NCBI RefSeq assembly: GCF_030704535.1
Contig: NC_081813.1
Span: 1,644,501-1,708,500 of the forward strand
DNA length: 64,000 bases
Origin: Vitis vinifera
Lineage: Eukaryota > Streptophyta > Magnoliopsida > Vitales > Vitaceae
Direction: 5' to 3'
Below the pieces are notes generated by a model that was not told the origin of the DNA, ran no database searches, and was given only the letters and a program-made list of their open reading frames with translations. This document shows, piece after piece, positions 33,836 to 45,510 of the stretch (position 1 is its first letter; each line of letters opens with the position of its first letter). Position numbers and translations under genes: made by a program.

Positions 33836-36607
33836 GAGTTTCCTTGTACCGACCAACCTCTCCTTGGCAGTATCAATCTCCCGTTCATAAAACCAGAGAG
33901 AAAACAGTGTATTGAAGTCCTCATCGATCGATGAGTCGAGGCAAATCCTACACTTTTTCTGAAGGGCCCAAGAGGGAAAAGGCAGTTCTCAACAGAGGCA
34001 GCTTCACTTTCAGCAGAAGCCGCTTCTTCCATCACTGTTACTCAACCAACGAGTTGTCTCCTTTTTCTCTGTTTCTGTTACATGTTTGAATTTCAGTACT
34101 CAGTTTGCATAATCTGCTGTTGATTTTTATGCGTTTGATCAATTTTGTTCTTCATCTTTAATGGGTTTTGGACCTTTGGTTTTAATTCGTTTTCTTTTAT
34201 CTGGGTTTTGACGAACACATTTGTTTTTGCCTTTTGGATTGCTGGGTTTTGATCAGATGCTTTGTCATATATGTATTTCAGTCGTGTCTTTCTTAGAGAT
34301 AGAAATTATTCTTGTGATTTTGAGGGGAAAAAGAAGGGTATTTTTTGGGGGGTTATTTTATTTGTATTGAGTGCAAAATTTGCCAATATTCTTTATTGAT
34401 TTCTTCCTTTGGGTTCTTTGCTTTCTTGAAGGGATGTCATAAAAATATCATTTTTTATTACTTGGATTGTTTCTTAAGTATTTTCTGTCTTTATGGTTGC
34501 TATTGAGTATTGATACGTTTTCCATTGAGACAATCGTGGTTTTCTGTTATTGGGTTTTGTTTAAGTTCCTTAAAGTTGAATAAGGTATTCCCATCTTCTA
34601 CTTTTTATGGAGGTTGAATCAGATTATGAGTATTGATAGTGTTTGGTGATATTCAGATTGCAATTTGGAATAGAGGAAATTGTTAGCAATTGTTAGTGAT
34701 ATGGGTGGCTATTAAATCTGTTCTGCAGTTTGTTGCCTCTATGTTGAGGGTAATTCCCAACCTCATAAGATATGGATAGCTGTTAAATCTATTTGATCGT
34801 GTTATGTGTTATGTGTTGTTTGTCGCATTTGATTATATTATAGCCCCTTGTCCGTTATCATGCCTCGACTTTTCCCGTTGAATGAGAATCTTAGTTGAAT
34901 GATTTATTGTTGTTATGTTGGTGGCTCCAAGTGATCCAGTGAAATTTTTAGTAACGAGTCTTAGACATGACACAAGTTAAAAAAGCAATGGTGATTTTCA
35001 TATCATCCTTTATTTGGGCCTGTACTGTTTAATTAAACCAAGGAGGTACAGTAGTGGGATTGGATAAGTGCCAATCAGAAAAGGGGTGGGGTTTGATAAG
35101 TGAGTAGGGTTAACCAATGTAGACATATAGTTTTCAGAGTCCCTATGGGAAATGTGCTAAAAGGCTGTATCACATGTAAGAGCCTTTTTAGTAGTTATCC
35201 AGGATTGATATTTTGGGCAACACTCTTTAGTGCAGAGCCATCTTGAAGAAGGATGGGGTGAGATACTCTGAGAGCTCCATCATTTATTACTGGAAATGAT
35301 GTCTGGCTTCAATAGTTGTTTGAACCCACCATTCAACTTTTATGATAGCAACAAACCATGAAGTGCTTTACCCTTGTCAAGATGCTAGAGAGACAAAATA
35401 GGTTGGCCTTTAATTTAATCGGGAGGAGTGATATTGAACAATTACCACTTTTGAGCCAGAGATGGGACCACAGGAAGAGGAGGAGCAGAGATTTTGGGTT
35501 GTGGGGTTTGGTGTGTAGTTGTTTTAAGACACAAGTGATGCTTGGATTAAGAGAATAATTTCCCATATTATACAGGAAATATTTATCCCCATGTCTCAGT
35601 TTGGTAACCCTTTCTTCTTATTGATCAGGATTTGGGTCCTGAAAGTAAATGTTGCTTGCCAATGAGAATAAGCATCTCTTTAATTCCAAGTATTGCATTT
35701 TTATTATGTAAAAATCATTTGGCTCCTGACTATCTAAGACTCAAAATAAAACCCTTTTTTTGGTTATTAAGAGAGCAATTGAGTTTCCTCATAAGTTTGG
35801 TAACGGATTTCACTGTTTAATTAGATATATAATTTAATGTTACAATGTTTGCAAGTATAATAGCTTCTGTGACCAGGATTTCAGTATCTGTGTTTATTTG
35901 GCAGAGGCAGTATTTGTCTGGCGTCTCATTTGGGCATAGCCATCAATGAGAGACCTATTATCTTCCCCATTCTATCTCCTTCTCTGTTTATTTCTCCTGT
36001 TTTTATGGTGCTATTGTCCCAGCAAGCAAGGACAGGTTTGCTTTAATATGAGATCTGCTTGAGAGATCTAGCACACTAGGAATCAATTGCGAGGAAAGTT
36101 AACCACTGACCCTGCTAAATTAGTTTTGGCTTAGCTGACAAGATGAATTGATAAACAACTAGTGAACTAGTGCTAAGTTTCATTGTCCCTCTGCGATCCA
36201 AGTTGGATCCCATTAGTGATCTAGCTGAAGTGATTACTGGACAGCTGGGTTCCTGTAAGGTGACATCAACCATGTTTAATTTTGTACTTTTCTCCTCCAA
36301 CTGGTGGACTATTTACTTATTTATTTTTCATGAATGTGAAAACTTCTCTTTTTGATCTCTCAAGTTTCAATATGAGTCAAAGAAATAGATTAGATGAGCA
36401 CTGTACTTTGTTTGACATCTATGCATAGTCACATAAAAGGAGTTAATTTTTCGGTAGATTGGATTTCCTCTATTTTTTGAATTATAAATTTCTAACTAAA
36501 TTTCTTAACTTATGCTTCTCAATTTGCTTGTATTTCATTTAGCAGGCGCATTGAAAGGCAGACTAAGGAGCTGAGGGTATCAACTTGCTAAAGTATCAGT
36601 AGGATAC
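33836..36607 (+). other. Probable promoter, leader and 5' UTR intron(s) of the L18a-like gene
   Basis: Base composition rises near 33840-34080, then falls to T-rich intron-like sequence. An acceptor at about 36544 (TTTAGCAG) opens the short exon with the start codon at 36608. The leader exon and its donor cannot be fixed by eye. Open frames here are scattered and unsupported. Confidence 0.4.
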
Positions 36608-39576
36608 ATGGATCAGAGTATGAAACTTCTTCTTGGATTTATATTAATATCCGTTTGTGATTGCTTGTACCCTTCACCCAATACTGTTTGTCTGGGGGGA
36701 GAATCTGCTATCATGTGATGCCTCTTGAAATTCCTATATCTGATGTTATTTGGTAATGGTTTTGGTGCTGTACTAGTTTGTACATGGTTATCAAGTTTAT
36801 TGTTGATATTGTTGCTAGAGGTTGTAAGCTGATCAACTACTGGTTTAACTCGTTGGGCACATCAACATTTGAGACATCTATTTTCTATAAGATAAACACT
36901 TTTGATGTGTTGTGAGTCAATAATATGAAGCGTGTCCAAATAGCAGAACCTCTTGATTATTGGCTGCTTGGTGAACAATTCAAAGTGAGAGATCCTGGTT
37001 TCACCATCATGTATAAGGCCGCTTAGTAAAGATTTGTTTGAAATGTACTTTATCCCAGAAAGCTTAATAGATTATTTGTTGGTTTTGTTTAGATGATTAA
37101 TTTCTAGGACACTATTGAAACTGGAGTTTTTTCGTTTTGATTTTGAATATATGGTGAATGGAGCATCTAATGTGAAAGCTATTTGCTCAACATGAATGGA
37201 TGAGTGTTAGAATTTTTCTATGTATTGATTATGGGGCATCCTTTCAATGCCACAACTGGATCTGGATTAACATATTGAACTGGCAAACGGTTATGCTTCT
37301 GAATCTTTCAAAACTTAGTAAGTTAACACCAGTTGAACATTTGCAAGGAAACTTAATTCAAAAAGTCTAGAACATATAAGATGTGAGAAATGCTACACCA
37401 TTTAATGTCTACTCAACTCGAGAAAGCCTTAAATCTCCAATTACTTCGGGTAGTTCTCCTAATGAACGGTGTTTTTGGTGCTTTTCAATCTTGTGAGTTT
37501 TGACAATGCCCTTTGGTTGGTGGCTAATTGTCTTTAGTGGGACACTCCTGTCGAGCAGTGGACTGTTTCATTGTGCTTGTATTTTAACTAGAGGTGTTGT
37601 GTGCTTAATTTCCAACTTCTACCTTTGTAATTTGAATTTATTTGTGATATGCCTAGTGCATGTAGTAGAGCTTGTCTGATTTGAAAAGCTTTGAGTCTCT
37701 CCTGAAATCTTAAAAAGGTTTTGGGGCTGGCCTGTCAAATTTTGTTGAATATTGTTCCATGTCAGGTCCATGTTTTGGTGTTGGAAATGCCTTTTTGGGG
37801 ATGATCTTGGAAATGCTATAATTCTGTTGTTAGCTTTTTAGATGGAAATCTGAAAGATCATTTTAAATTGTCGTTTTCATGTAATCTAAGCCATTTATGA
37901 AAACTGTTCTCCTATGATTAGAAAATGCAGGGCTCTCCACAGATGGAAAGGAATATCAAAATGGTGATTATATCCTTCTTAAAGATGATGAAAACCCCAA
38001 TTTGGGAGTCTACGACAAACCCCTTCCTTGCTTTGGCTGTGGAATAGGATGGTTTTCGTGAGTTTCCTGCTCCTTTTGTTCTTCTTCCTCCCACCAACCC
38101 CTCCATTCCTCTTCCGCCCTTTCATAGGCTTAACTTCCTTTTGCAGTCTTCTGCTTGGATTTGCTTTCCCATTGATGTGGTACTATGCTACAATTCTCTA
38201 TTTCTGTAACTACTATCAAAAGGATCCTAGGGAACGAGCAGGACTTGCTGCCTCTGCAATTGCTGTAAGTGTTCTACTCAAGGTTTAAATTTATGTTCTC
38301 TTTGTTTGCTTTTTTGTTTATATTTGATCCTCATTTTGTTCCTGTACTTTTAATCTTTTGGCTCTGCATAATGTTTATTTTTATTATATTGATTTAATAC
38401 TGTTTTTGAACGACAAATTTAGAGTGTATTTGATAGTGATTCTAGGAAGTGTTTTTAGCATATTTAATACTTGAAAGATAAAAATTTTCAAATATTAGAA
38501 AGACTAGAAACACTTTCTAAAATCACTACCAAACGCACTCTTAATACCATAAAAATGAATACTTTTTCAGAAAAATTGAAATAATAAAATTTAATCTTGG
38601 CTGAGCCAAGACACCAAAGCCTTACCGTCCCTTTACAACTGGAAAAGGGTGGGGTTGAGATGATGATAGGACAAGTGATATGTTGAAGCAGGGTCGTGAG
38701 TGGGGCAGGAAGGAGCATCTGAACAACCTCATGAACTGTGTTTAAGTGTGCAGGAAAGAAATATGGGGAGAGAGCACCGTGCTTGCTTCTCAATAAACTG
38801 AGCTACTTTCCCTTATGTTAACCAATGGGTTAAGCATTTTTTCCCTCTCCTAGGCCTGATTATATATCTGTACTAAAAAGTTTTTTATGGATGGCACTTC
38901 ACATTTCAGGCAAATATCCCTATTGAAGTTCTAGTTCTGTTCAAGAATGATAACCTCATCTGAACTTTGTTTACATGCATCCTTGAATTATAAGTAACCG
39001 AACTATGGCTTTTACAATGGTAACCTCTGTAATGCTGTTAACGATGGAAACTATTTTCCTACCATTATACAAGCCATTATTATTCTTTATAACCTCATTA
39101 GAGTGGCTGCTATTGGGCCCATGTTTTCATCTCTCCCTCTCTCTCTCTCTCTCTCTCCCCCCCTCACACACACAAACACACACACACCGTTGTTTTCATC
39201 TCTCTTTCTCACACACGCACACTCACAAGAGGTTTCCATGCCGACCCAACTTTTTTCATTTCTTTTCCCATGAATTTCTTTTCATGGAAGAGCAAAATTT
39301 ATCAGTAAAGAGAAGAAATCCCTTGGTTGTATTCTCTTCCAAACTAGGACATTATATTTTGAACAAAGCAACTAGAAAGACTAAGAAGTCCTAAAACTAC
39401 TTATTGTAACACAAAACTCTGTTATTTGTAATTACTCCATTTGAATTGAAGAAGTTGCAAACTATTCGTGCCCCTTTGGTCTGCCCTTGATCTCTTATTA
39501 ATCCCAAATGTTATTATTGCAGGCTTTGATATGTACAATTGCCATGGTGATTACAGTAGCTGTTATGATATTCTAG
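36608..39576 (+). CDS. 60S ribosomal protein L18a-like (L18ae family) small membrane protein
   Basis: Four coding exons, 36608-36617, 37922-38057, 38147-38264 and 39523-39576, join in frame to 105 residues. The first coding exon holds only ten bases (ATGGATCAGA). The protein begins MDQKNAGLSTDGKEY, has an acidic middle, then the plant family core GVYDKPLPCFGCGIGWFS (Cys40, Cys43), a first membrane segment (~48-68), NYYQKDPRERAGLAASAIA, and a second membrane segment (~86-104) to the end. Plant databases label such proteins 'ribosomal protein L18a-like', but the visible sequence is a two-helix membrane protein and shows no ribosomal fold. Function is unknown. The large introns carry a MITE (38422-38540) and a CT/CA microsatellite. 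Confidence 0.85.
38422..38540. mobile_element. Tourist-like MITE with TTA target duplication
   Basis: A 119-bp element with ~37-bp imperfect terminal inverted repeats: the left starts GAGTGTATTTGATAGTGATT, and the right, inverted, starts GAGTGCGTTTGGTAGTGATT. It is flanked by TTA at 38419-38421 and 38541-38543. A 3-bp TTA duplication and this layout fit the PIF/Harbinger (Tourist) group. It sits in the last intron of the L18a-like gene, has no coding part, and forms a hairpin. Confidence 0.75.
39130..39187. repeat. Compound (CT)n-(CA)n microsatellite
   Basis: CT runs from about 39130-39158 are followed by a C run and CA units to about 39187, in the last intron of the L18a-like gene. Confidence 0.8.
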
Positions 39577-42500
39577 TTGATCACTACAATTCCATCTTGG
39601 TTCCTGCCATTTGTATGGAGCTGCTTCAGATAAAGTCCGAACAAGTGATGTGTATGATAAAGCCCTCCATACGGTAATCTTAGCAAAGCACCAATGCAGA
39701 AAAACGGTGTTGCCCAAGGTTTAGCAGTCTGAAACTTATACGATATTTAGGTATCTCTTTAGCTTTGTGCATAATACGAACTGTGTATATTACTCTACCC
39801 AACTGTTTGATACCATTTATTGGGATGTTTATGAGCTAGGGACTAGTAAATGAAAATTGTAAAGAATAAGAACTTGCTTTGTTTAGTACTGAAATGGCTG
39901 GAACTGTCTCTCATTGTCTGAGATTATCTTGGTAGAAAAGCCATTCCTAATGGGTGATGATTTTGTGGTCTTTTTGAACTGAAATGATTGATGGGTATGG
40001 GGTGAATTTTAATGAACTCTCATGAAACTTGACTAAGATTAGCAATTCTTTATTAAGTTTTTTCTACTATATTTTTTTTTATGGAACCTTATCAATAACA
40101 CCAGAAAAACCCACCACCACCACCACCTTCCTCCACAGCCACCATTGGCCATCTTGCCACCCACTTCATCCAGCCACCAGCACCCACTTCATTCTACTTT
40201 GTGTTTCCAGTCTCTTACCCACCAGCCATCATCCCCAAACTCGGTTCTAATTTTGGAAACCTAGAGCCTTGAAAACAGAAAAATATTTTAAAGTTTTTTT
40301 AACACTATTTGATCGATGTTGTCTGAAAAGCAAAGTAAAATAGTAAAATAGAGAATAATTTTTTAAAAACAAGTAGAAATTTTTTATACCAATTTTTAAA
40401 AACAAAAAGAAAACATGAGTATGTTGGGTTATATTTTTTTAACTTGTTTTTAATTTGAAGAATAAAAAACAGTTTTTAAAAGCAAGTTATAGAAAATATG
40501 ATTTATATGATAATGTTTTTTAAAAACGATATTCAATTATTTTCTAGAATAAAATTTTATTTAAAAATTTAAATACGGGAAACATTTTTCATGATATGTT
40601 CTATATAAAAGTACAGGTCTTTTTTTTTTTTTTTTTTTCAAATTATCATGTAAAAAACAATTAAAAATATATAGACTGTGTTTCTACTGTGTTTAAGAAC
40701 AAAGGTTTGTTTACTGTTTTTATATTTTATATTTATATAAATATTTTTAAAAAATAATTTTTCGAAAATAATAAAAAATAATTAAAAGATATTTAAAAAA
40801 AAAATTATTTTATGATTGATACAAGTATTTTCCTAAACATAAAAAATTGTTTTTAAAATAATTTGCGAAACCGTCATTGATTCTCGAAATCTATACTATT
40901 TTCCGTTATAAATAATAGAAATTAATAATCTTCAGATATTTATTTTTTCATGGGAAACTGCAGCCTCACATGAGTATGAATCTCAGTCTGACATAGAAAA
41001 AAGTTGCTCTCTGACAGAGAAGCTTTGGAGAGACTCCAATTCCATCATGTGGCTTCTCTCCTGAGTACCACTACAACCCCCATGCTCTGCCTTTTTTATT
41101 TCCCAAACCCTCACGTCACAGCGTTCTCTTTGTTTCTCTGCCACTCACCTTCATACGAAGATAAGATGGTGTTTGTTTTTTTTATTAAATAAAAAAATTA
41201 AAATATTTAATTTTTTTTTATTTAGATAAAAATAATCTATTAACATTATCCAACATAATTAAATTAAACCTATTGATAACAAGTTTACTTTAATTATATT
41301 GGATGATATCAATAAGTTATTTTTAACTGAATAAAAAAAATCAAATATTAACTTGAATATAACATATTTTTTTACGGATTTGGATTAAATATGAATAAGT
41401 TTGATTCAAATTTGTGTTAATTTATATATACTATTTAACAAATAGGTCGTTTTTTGGTCAATTTGTATAATACAAATTTGATCTGAATTGACCAATTTAA
41501 TAATCCTGCATCTCACTAATTAATCTAATTATAATTTTAAATTATTTAACTCATATTTAAGTCATTTAAAATTATTTTTAAATAATTAATCAATTAAGTT
41601 ATAAACATATTTAATCGAAACATTAATCATATAAATTTATACAAAATCTAACTCAACTCGATTATTATTCATGTCGAGTTTGGATTGATCTATATAATAG
41701 AATACCTAAACTTTGACACGACATGAACACGATGCATCAACATGAATTGTCACCCTTAATCATCCTTATCAATAGTAAAATAGTTTCTTGCAACCAAAAA
41801 TGCAACTAAAAAATAAAAAATAAAAAGATAAAAATAAATCCTTAAAAATGATTTTTCAAATTATGACACTAAAAAAAAAAGTATCACTATCCAAGCCAAC
41901 CCATTGAAAGTTTACTTTAACAAATGGGGCCTCAACCCACTTGACCATTTGCTTTCACAAGTATGACTTTGAAAAGCCCTAAAAAAAAAACCCTAAAAAT
42001 CAACACTAACAGCTTTCAAACCACCAACTTCCAGTCTTCCACTCAAAACTACAGTAAGTTTCTTGAAAAAAACTGTTAAAAACCCATTACAGCCATGGCT
42101 AGCTAAGTCTAGATTAGGTAAGCAAAGTTTGAAAAGCTTGGGGGAAAAGCTAGGAACAGTTCATACAATTATTAATGATATGATAAAGGTGTTTGGTTTG
42201 CAAGAAAAAGAATATGGGTTGATATATATATTAAAAAAATATGGCTTGAAAAAGACTTGTAACAAATCAACACACGCTTTTCCATCCCCATGTTTATAAG
42301 TTATACCCACTTTTTTGTGGGTTTTTTTTGTCACTTTCTTTTGCACATGCCTTTATTCAAGGGAGCGCCACACTCCAAGTATTTTTGGATCGACGCGGTT
42401 TGTACGACCATGACCGAATTCTTTTTCTTTAATTTTCAAATCTTAGCCTGTTCATTAATTTCACCATAAAGCTTTAAAAATAATTTGTAGGGTAGATTTT

Positions 42501-43123
42501 TGGAATTAAATAGTGATCTCGCAAGTAATTACTCGATACTAATTATGGCGAGTGCAATTAGCACCCTAATGTTCAAAGAACTCGACTACAAAAGTTTAAT
42601 ATTTATGGAGAAAAATTTTCATATTCTCGTTTAATGATTTAGATTAATTTCTGTTGTAGTATGTGGCTGATATTTTAGCGAAAGACATATGAAAAAAAAT
42701 GGGTAAATATCGGAGTAAAGCAGAGTGACGATAATTTCATGAAACAATTAGGATTGAGTTTGCTGTGGACATAAGCAATTTGTCGAATCATGTTAAATTT
42801 ACATGTTCTTTCTTTCTCGTTTTTTCTAATTTTTTTCATAAATCATTGCACATATTCCAACAATTTCTATTGGAATAATTAGGATGGAATTTTTTATTTT
42901 TTTGACAAATTCAATTATAATTTTTAATATAATTGATGGCATCGGTGGACTTATCCAAAATTTGCCATGCATGTGATTGTCCCATAGTGGGGTAATGATT
43001 TTCTCCAATATAAAATCATGTTTTTCCACAATTTGGAAATAAGAAATTGAATGACCCCACGTCTAATAAAAAAATATTATTATATACAATTTAATAAAAA
43101 TAAAACATGGTTAATGCTTTGCT
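39577..43123. other. Intergenic region between the L18a-like and proline-rich genes
   Basis: The first ~300 bases should be the L18a-like 3' UTR. From 40260 to 40900 the sequence has decayed inverted A/T-rich motifs (TTTTTAAAAACA type) like old MITEs, and a poly-T run near 40622. From about 41370 to 41760 there is low-complexity DNA ending in CACGACATGAACACGATGC, a pattern I associate with dispersed plant repeats but cannot name. No gene is called. Confidence 0.4.
41195..41356. repeat. A/T-rich foldback (probable MITE)
   Basis: Left-arm blocks TATTTAGATAAAAATAA and TATCCAACATAATTAA pair with inverted right-arm blocks TATTCAGTTAAAAATAA and CATCCAATATAATTAA, around a centre near 41283. Arms are about 75 bp. 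I could not find a clear target duplication. Confidence 0.45.
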
Positions 43124-43132
43124 TTATATAAG
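43124..43132 (+). promoter_or_regulatory. TATA box of the proline-rich gene
   Basis: TTTATATAA lies 72-64 bases before the ATG at 43196, followed by an A/C-rich leader typical of plant 5' UTRs. Transcription would start near 43160. Confidence 0.6.
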
Positions 43133-43195
43133 CAATCATCACAAAAGCAAAACCAAAACCAAAACACAAGAAGCAAAAAAAATACTTTGGAAACC

Positions 43196-44902
43196 ATGGA
43201 AGAAGAAGGGGCCACAACCCCATTTTGGATGCCAGCCTCCTCCGGCCACCGGCGCCGCCGCAGCAGCAGATCGCCCTCCTCCATCTTCCTCAGCTCGGGC
43301 TTTCTCATCATATTCTTGCCTCTCACCGCACTCCTCTTCATAGTCTTTGTTTTGCCTCCTATTCTCTCCTTCACTTCCTACATTTTCAAGCCAAACATGG
43401 TGAAGAAGAGCTGGGACTCTCTCAACCTTGTGCTCGTCCTCTTCGCCATCATCTGCGGTTTTCTCAGCCGAGGAGGTGGAGGTGGAAGCTCTGATATGGA
43501 AAGCAGTGTTTCGGAGGTGCCGGAAGAGAGTACGCAGAGATCAAACCATGGACATTGTTATGAGGAGAGGATCAGTGGATATGGTGGAATGAGGAGGATG
43601 AGGAGCAGCAGCTCCTACCCGGATCTCCGGCAAGAGTCTGCATGGGCCGGCGGGGATGGGCGGTGGCGGTCTTTTGATGACACCCAGTTGGATAATCATC
43701 GAGTTTTGGGGTCTCATCGCCAGCTTTATATTCGCCGGAGATATGAAGATCAAGATTATTGCGAGGTAAAAAATATAGATGTCGACAACACTTCTATGAT
43801 TAGTCCCAAGGAGAAAGTTCTTAGTCATATTCCGCCCCGTCCTCCATCTCCGCCACTGCCTCCATCGCCGCCACCACCACCACCTCCACCGCCGGTGGTT
43901 AAGCGGAAAGTGAAGCGATCGTTTCAGGCAGTTGCAAGGGAAGAAAGGAGAGAAACAAGGGAAAATAGCAGTTTTGAGTCCAAGAGAGTTCAGGCTGCGC
44001 CGCCGCCGCCGCCGCCACCACCACCACCTCCGCCGCCATTGGCAGTGGAGCGGAGGAGTGAGAAAAGTGATCGGAAGAGAGGAGGTGCAACCAAGGAGTT
44101 TTTGACCTCACTTTACTATCAAAGGAACAAGAAAAAGAAGCAAAGACAAAAGAGCATGGAAAACTTGGACACCATTCTTCACAATTCACCTCACTCTGAT
44201 CAGCCTCTCCGACCGCCGCCATCCCCTCCGCCACCACCTCCTCTGCCCCCACCGCCAAATTCTGTCTTTCACAATCTGTTCTCCTCCAAGAAAGGCAAAT
44301 CCAAGAGGTTTCTCACAGTTCCCCCGCCACCCCCACCCCCACCGCCGCCACCAGCTTCAAGAGCATATGCTGGTAAAACCAAGACCAAAATTGCCCTATC
44401 ACGATCACATCCATACGACCATCCTCTCAATGCCAGTAAACCCCCAATACCGGAAAAATCAAGCAGTTTCAACAGTGTAGATGGCAATCCATATGCTGGC
44501 AGTGAATCACTATTGATACCAGTACCGCCTCCACCGCCGCCGCCGCCGCCGTTCAAAATGCCGGATTGGAAGTTTGTTGTCCATGGAGATTATGTTAGGA
44601 TCAAAAGTACGAATAGCTCGCGCAGTGGCTCGCCAGATTTAGACTACATCGGATCCCCATCAAGCAAGGGACCTAGCCGATCAACCAGTCTAAAGTCCGA
44701 GACCGAAGGCGGAGACTCGGCCCAGCCATTGTTCTGCCCTAGCCCAGATGTCAACACCAAGGCTGATACCTTCATTGCCAGATTCAGAGCTGGTTTGAAG
44801 CTCGAGAAGATCAATTCCATCAAGGAGAAGCAAGAAGTGGGAATGTCAAACCTTGGCCCAGAACCAGGCCAGGCACAAGGCTCAGGGGCCGTTCAGATTT
44901 GA
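43196..44902 (+). CDS. Proline-rich membrane protein with DUF761-like C-terminus
   Basis: A single exon codes for 568 residues; the start is the ATG at 43196 (MEEEGATTPFW). Two hydrophobic segments follow an arginine patch: SSGFLIIFLPLTALLFIVFV (~32-52), and, after PNMVKKSWDSLN, LVLVLFAIICGFLSR (~78-92). This N-terminus resembles the plant DUF4408 type. The middle has at least five proline runs of 7-11 residues separated by basic stretches (KRKVKRSF, RNKKKKQRQKS). The C-terminal FCPSPDVNTKADTFIARFR followed by AGLKLEKINS (~512-545) resembles the DUF761 end found in many plant 'hydroxyproline-rich glycoprotein family' proteins. The proline runs look like formin FH1 profilin-binding tracts, but no FH2 domain is present. 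No SP-rich extensin motif is seen, so wall glycoprotein is unlikely. Function is unknown. Confidence 0.85.
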   Translation: MEEEGATTPFWMPASSGHRRRRSSRSPSSIFLSSGFLIIFLPLTALLFIVFVLPPILSFTSYIFKPNMVKKSWDSLNLVLVLFAIICGFLSRGGGGGSSDMESSVSEVPEESTQRSNHGHCYEERISGYGGMRRMRSSSSYPDLRQESAWAGGDGRWRSFDDTQLDNHRVLGSHRQLYIRRRYEDQDYCEVKNIDVDNTSMISPKEKVLSHIPPRPPSPPLPPSPPPPPPPPPVVKRKVKRSFQAVAREERRETRENSSFESKRVQAAPPPPPPPPPPPPPLAVERRSEKSDRKRGGATKEFLTSLYYQRNKKKKQRQKSMENLDTILHNSPHSDQPLRPPPSPPPPPPLPPPPNSVFHNLFSSKKGKSKRFLTVPPPPPPPPPPPASRAYAGKTKTKIALSRSHPYDHPLNASKPPIPEKSSSFNSVDGNPYAGSESLLIPVPPPPPPPPPFKMPDWKFVVHGDYVRIKSTNSSRSGSPDLDYIGSPSSKGPSRSTSLKSETEGGDSAQPLFCPSPDVNTKADTFIARFRAGLKLEKINSIKEKQEVGMSNLGPEPGQAQGSGAVQI

Positions 44903-45510
44903 AGCTACCGTCCTTTTTCCTTAATTTTTTTTCGTGATTTATTACTTTTTTGAGGAATTTGAGGATATCTGGATTTGAGTTGTTTGTTCTGACCAGTATA
45001 CAGATTGAGATTAAACTACAGATAGGTACTTGTATAGGATTTGGGCTCTGATTGATTCTTTTTTTTTCGCTTTGCATTAAGACTCCAGTGTGTTCTTATT
45101 CTTTGTAAAGGAAGTGGGGTTTATGTGGATCAGGTTTTCCAGATTCTGTATGTAATTACAAGCTGTGGTACAGATTTTTCTATAGAAAATGACAGGGTTG
45201 ATACATGTTTTGACTGGATGTTAGCTGTCTTTGAACAATTTGAGAGAGATCAGGTGAAAGAGCTGGTAGATCTCTTGGCTATATATGTGACAGATCGATA
45301 TTTTTAGGCTTGTGAAGTTGCTTTACAGTTAAGTATGAGTTCAAAAAAACAGATGTCACATTGCCATTACATACAATGTTTTTATATTTCTAAAGAAAGC
45401 GATAATATAGGGTTTGTGTTACAAGTAATAGTGATACAATTCCTGATTTAGATGAGTGTACGAAAGCGTTGAAGTATTCAGATATAGCATTGAAGGCATA
45501 TTTTCAGCTG
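44903..45510. other. Convergent 3' regions of the proline-rich and aminopeptidase genes
   Basis: About 600 bases separate the two stop codons. It should contain both 3' UTRs. No other feature is seen. Confidence 0.5.

Noticed and set aside
40029-40250. 73-residue open frame with Thr, His and Pro repeats
   Set aside because: It has low complexity in a region without splice or promoter support.
43541-44556. Minus-strand open frames rich in glycine or alanine
   Set aside because: They are antisense shadows of the proline codons in the proline-rich gene.
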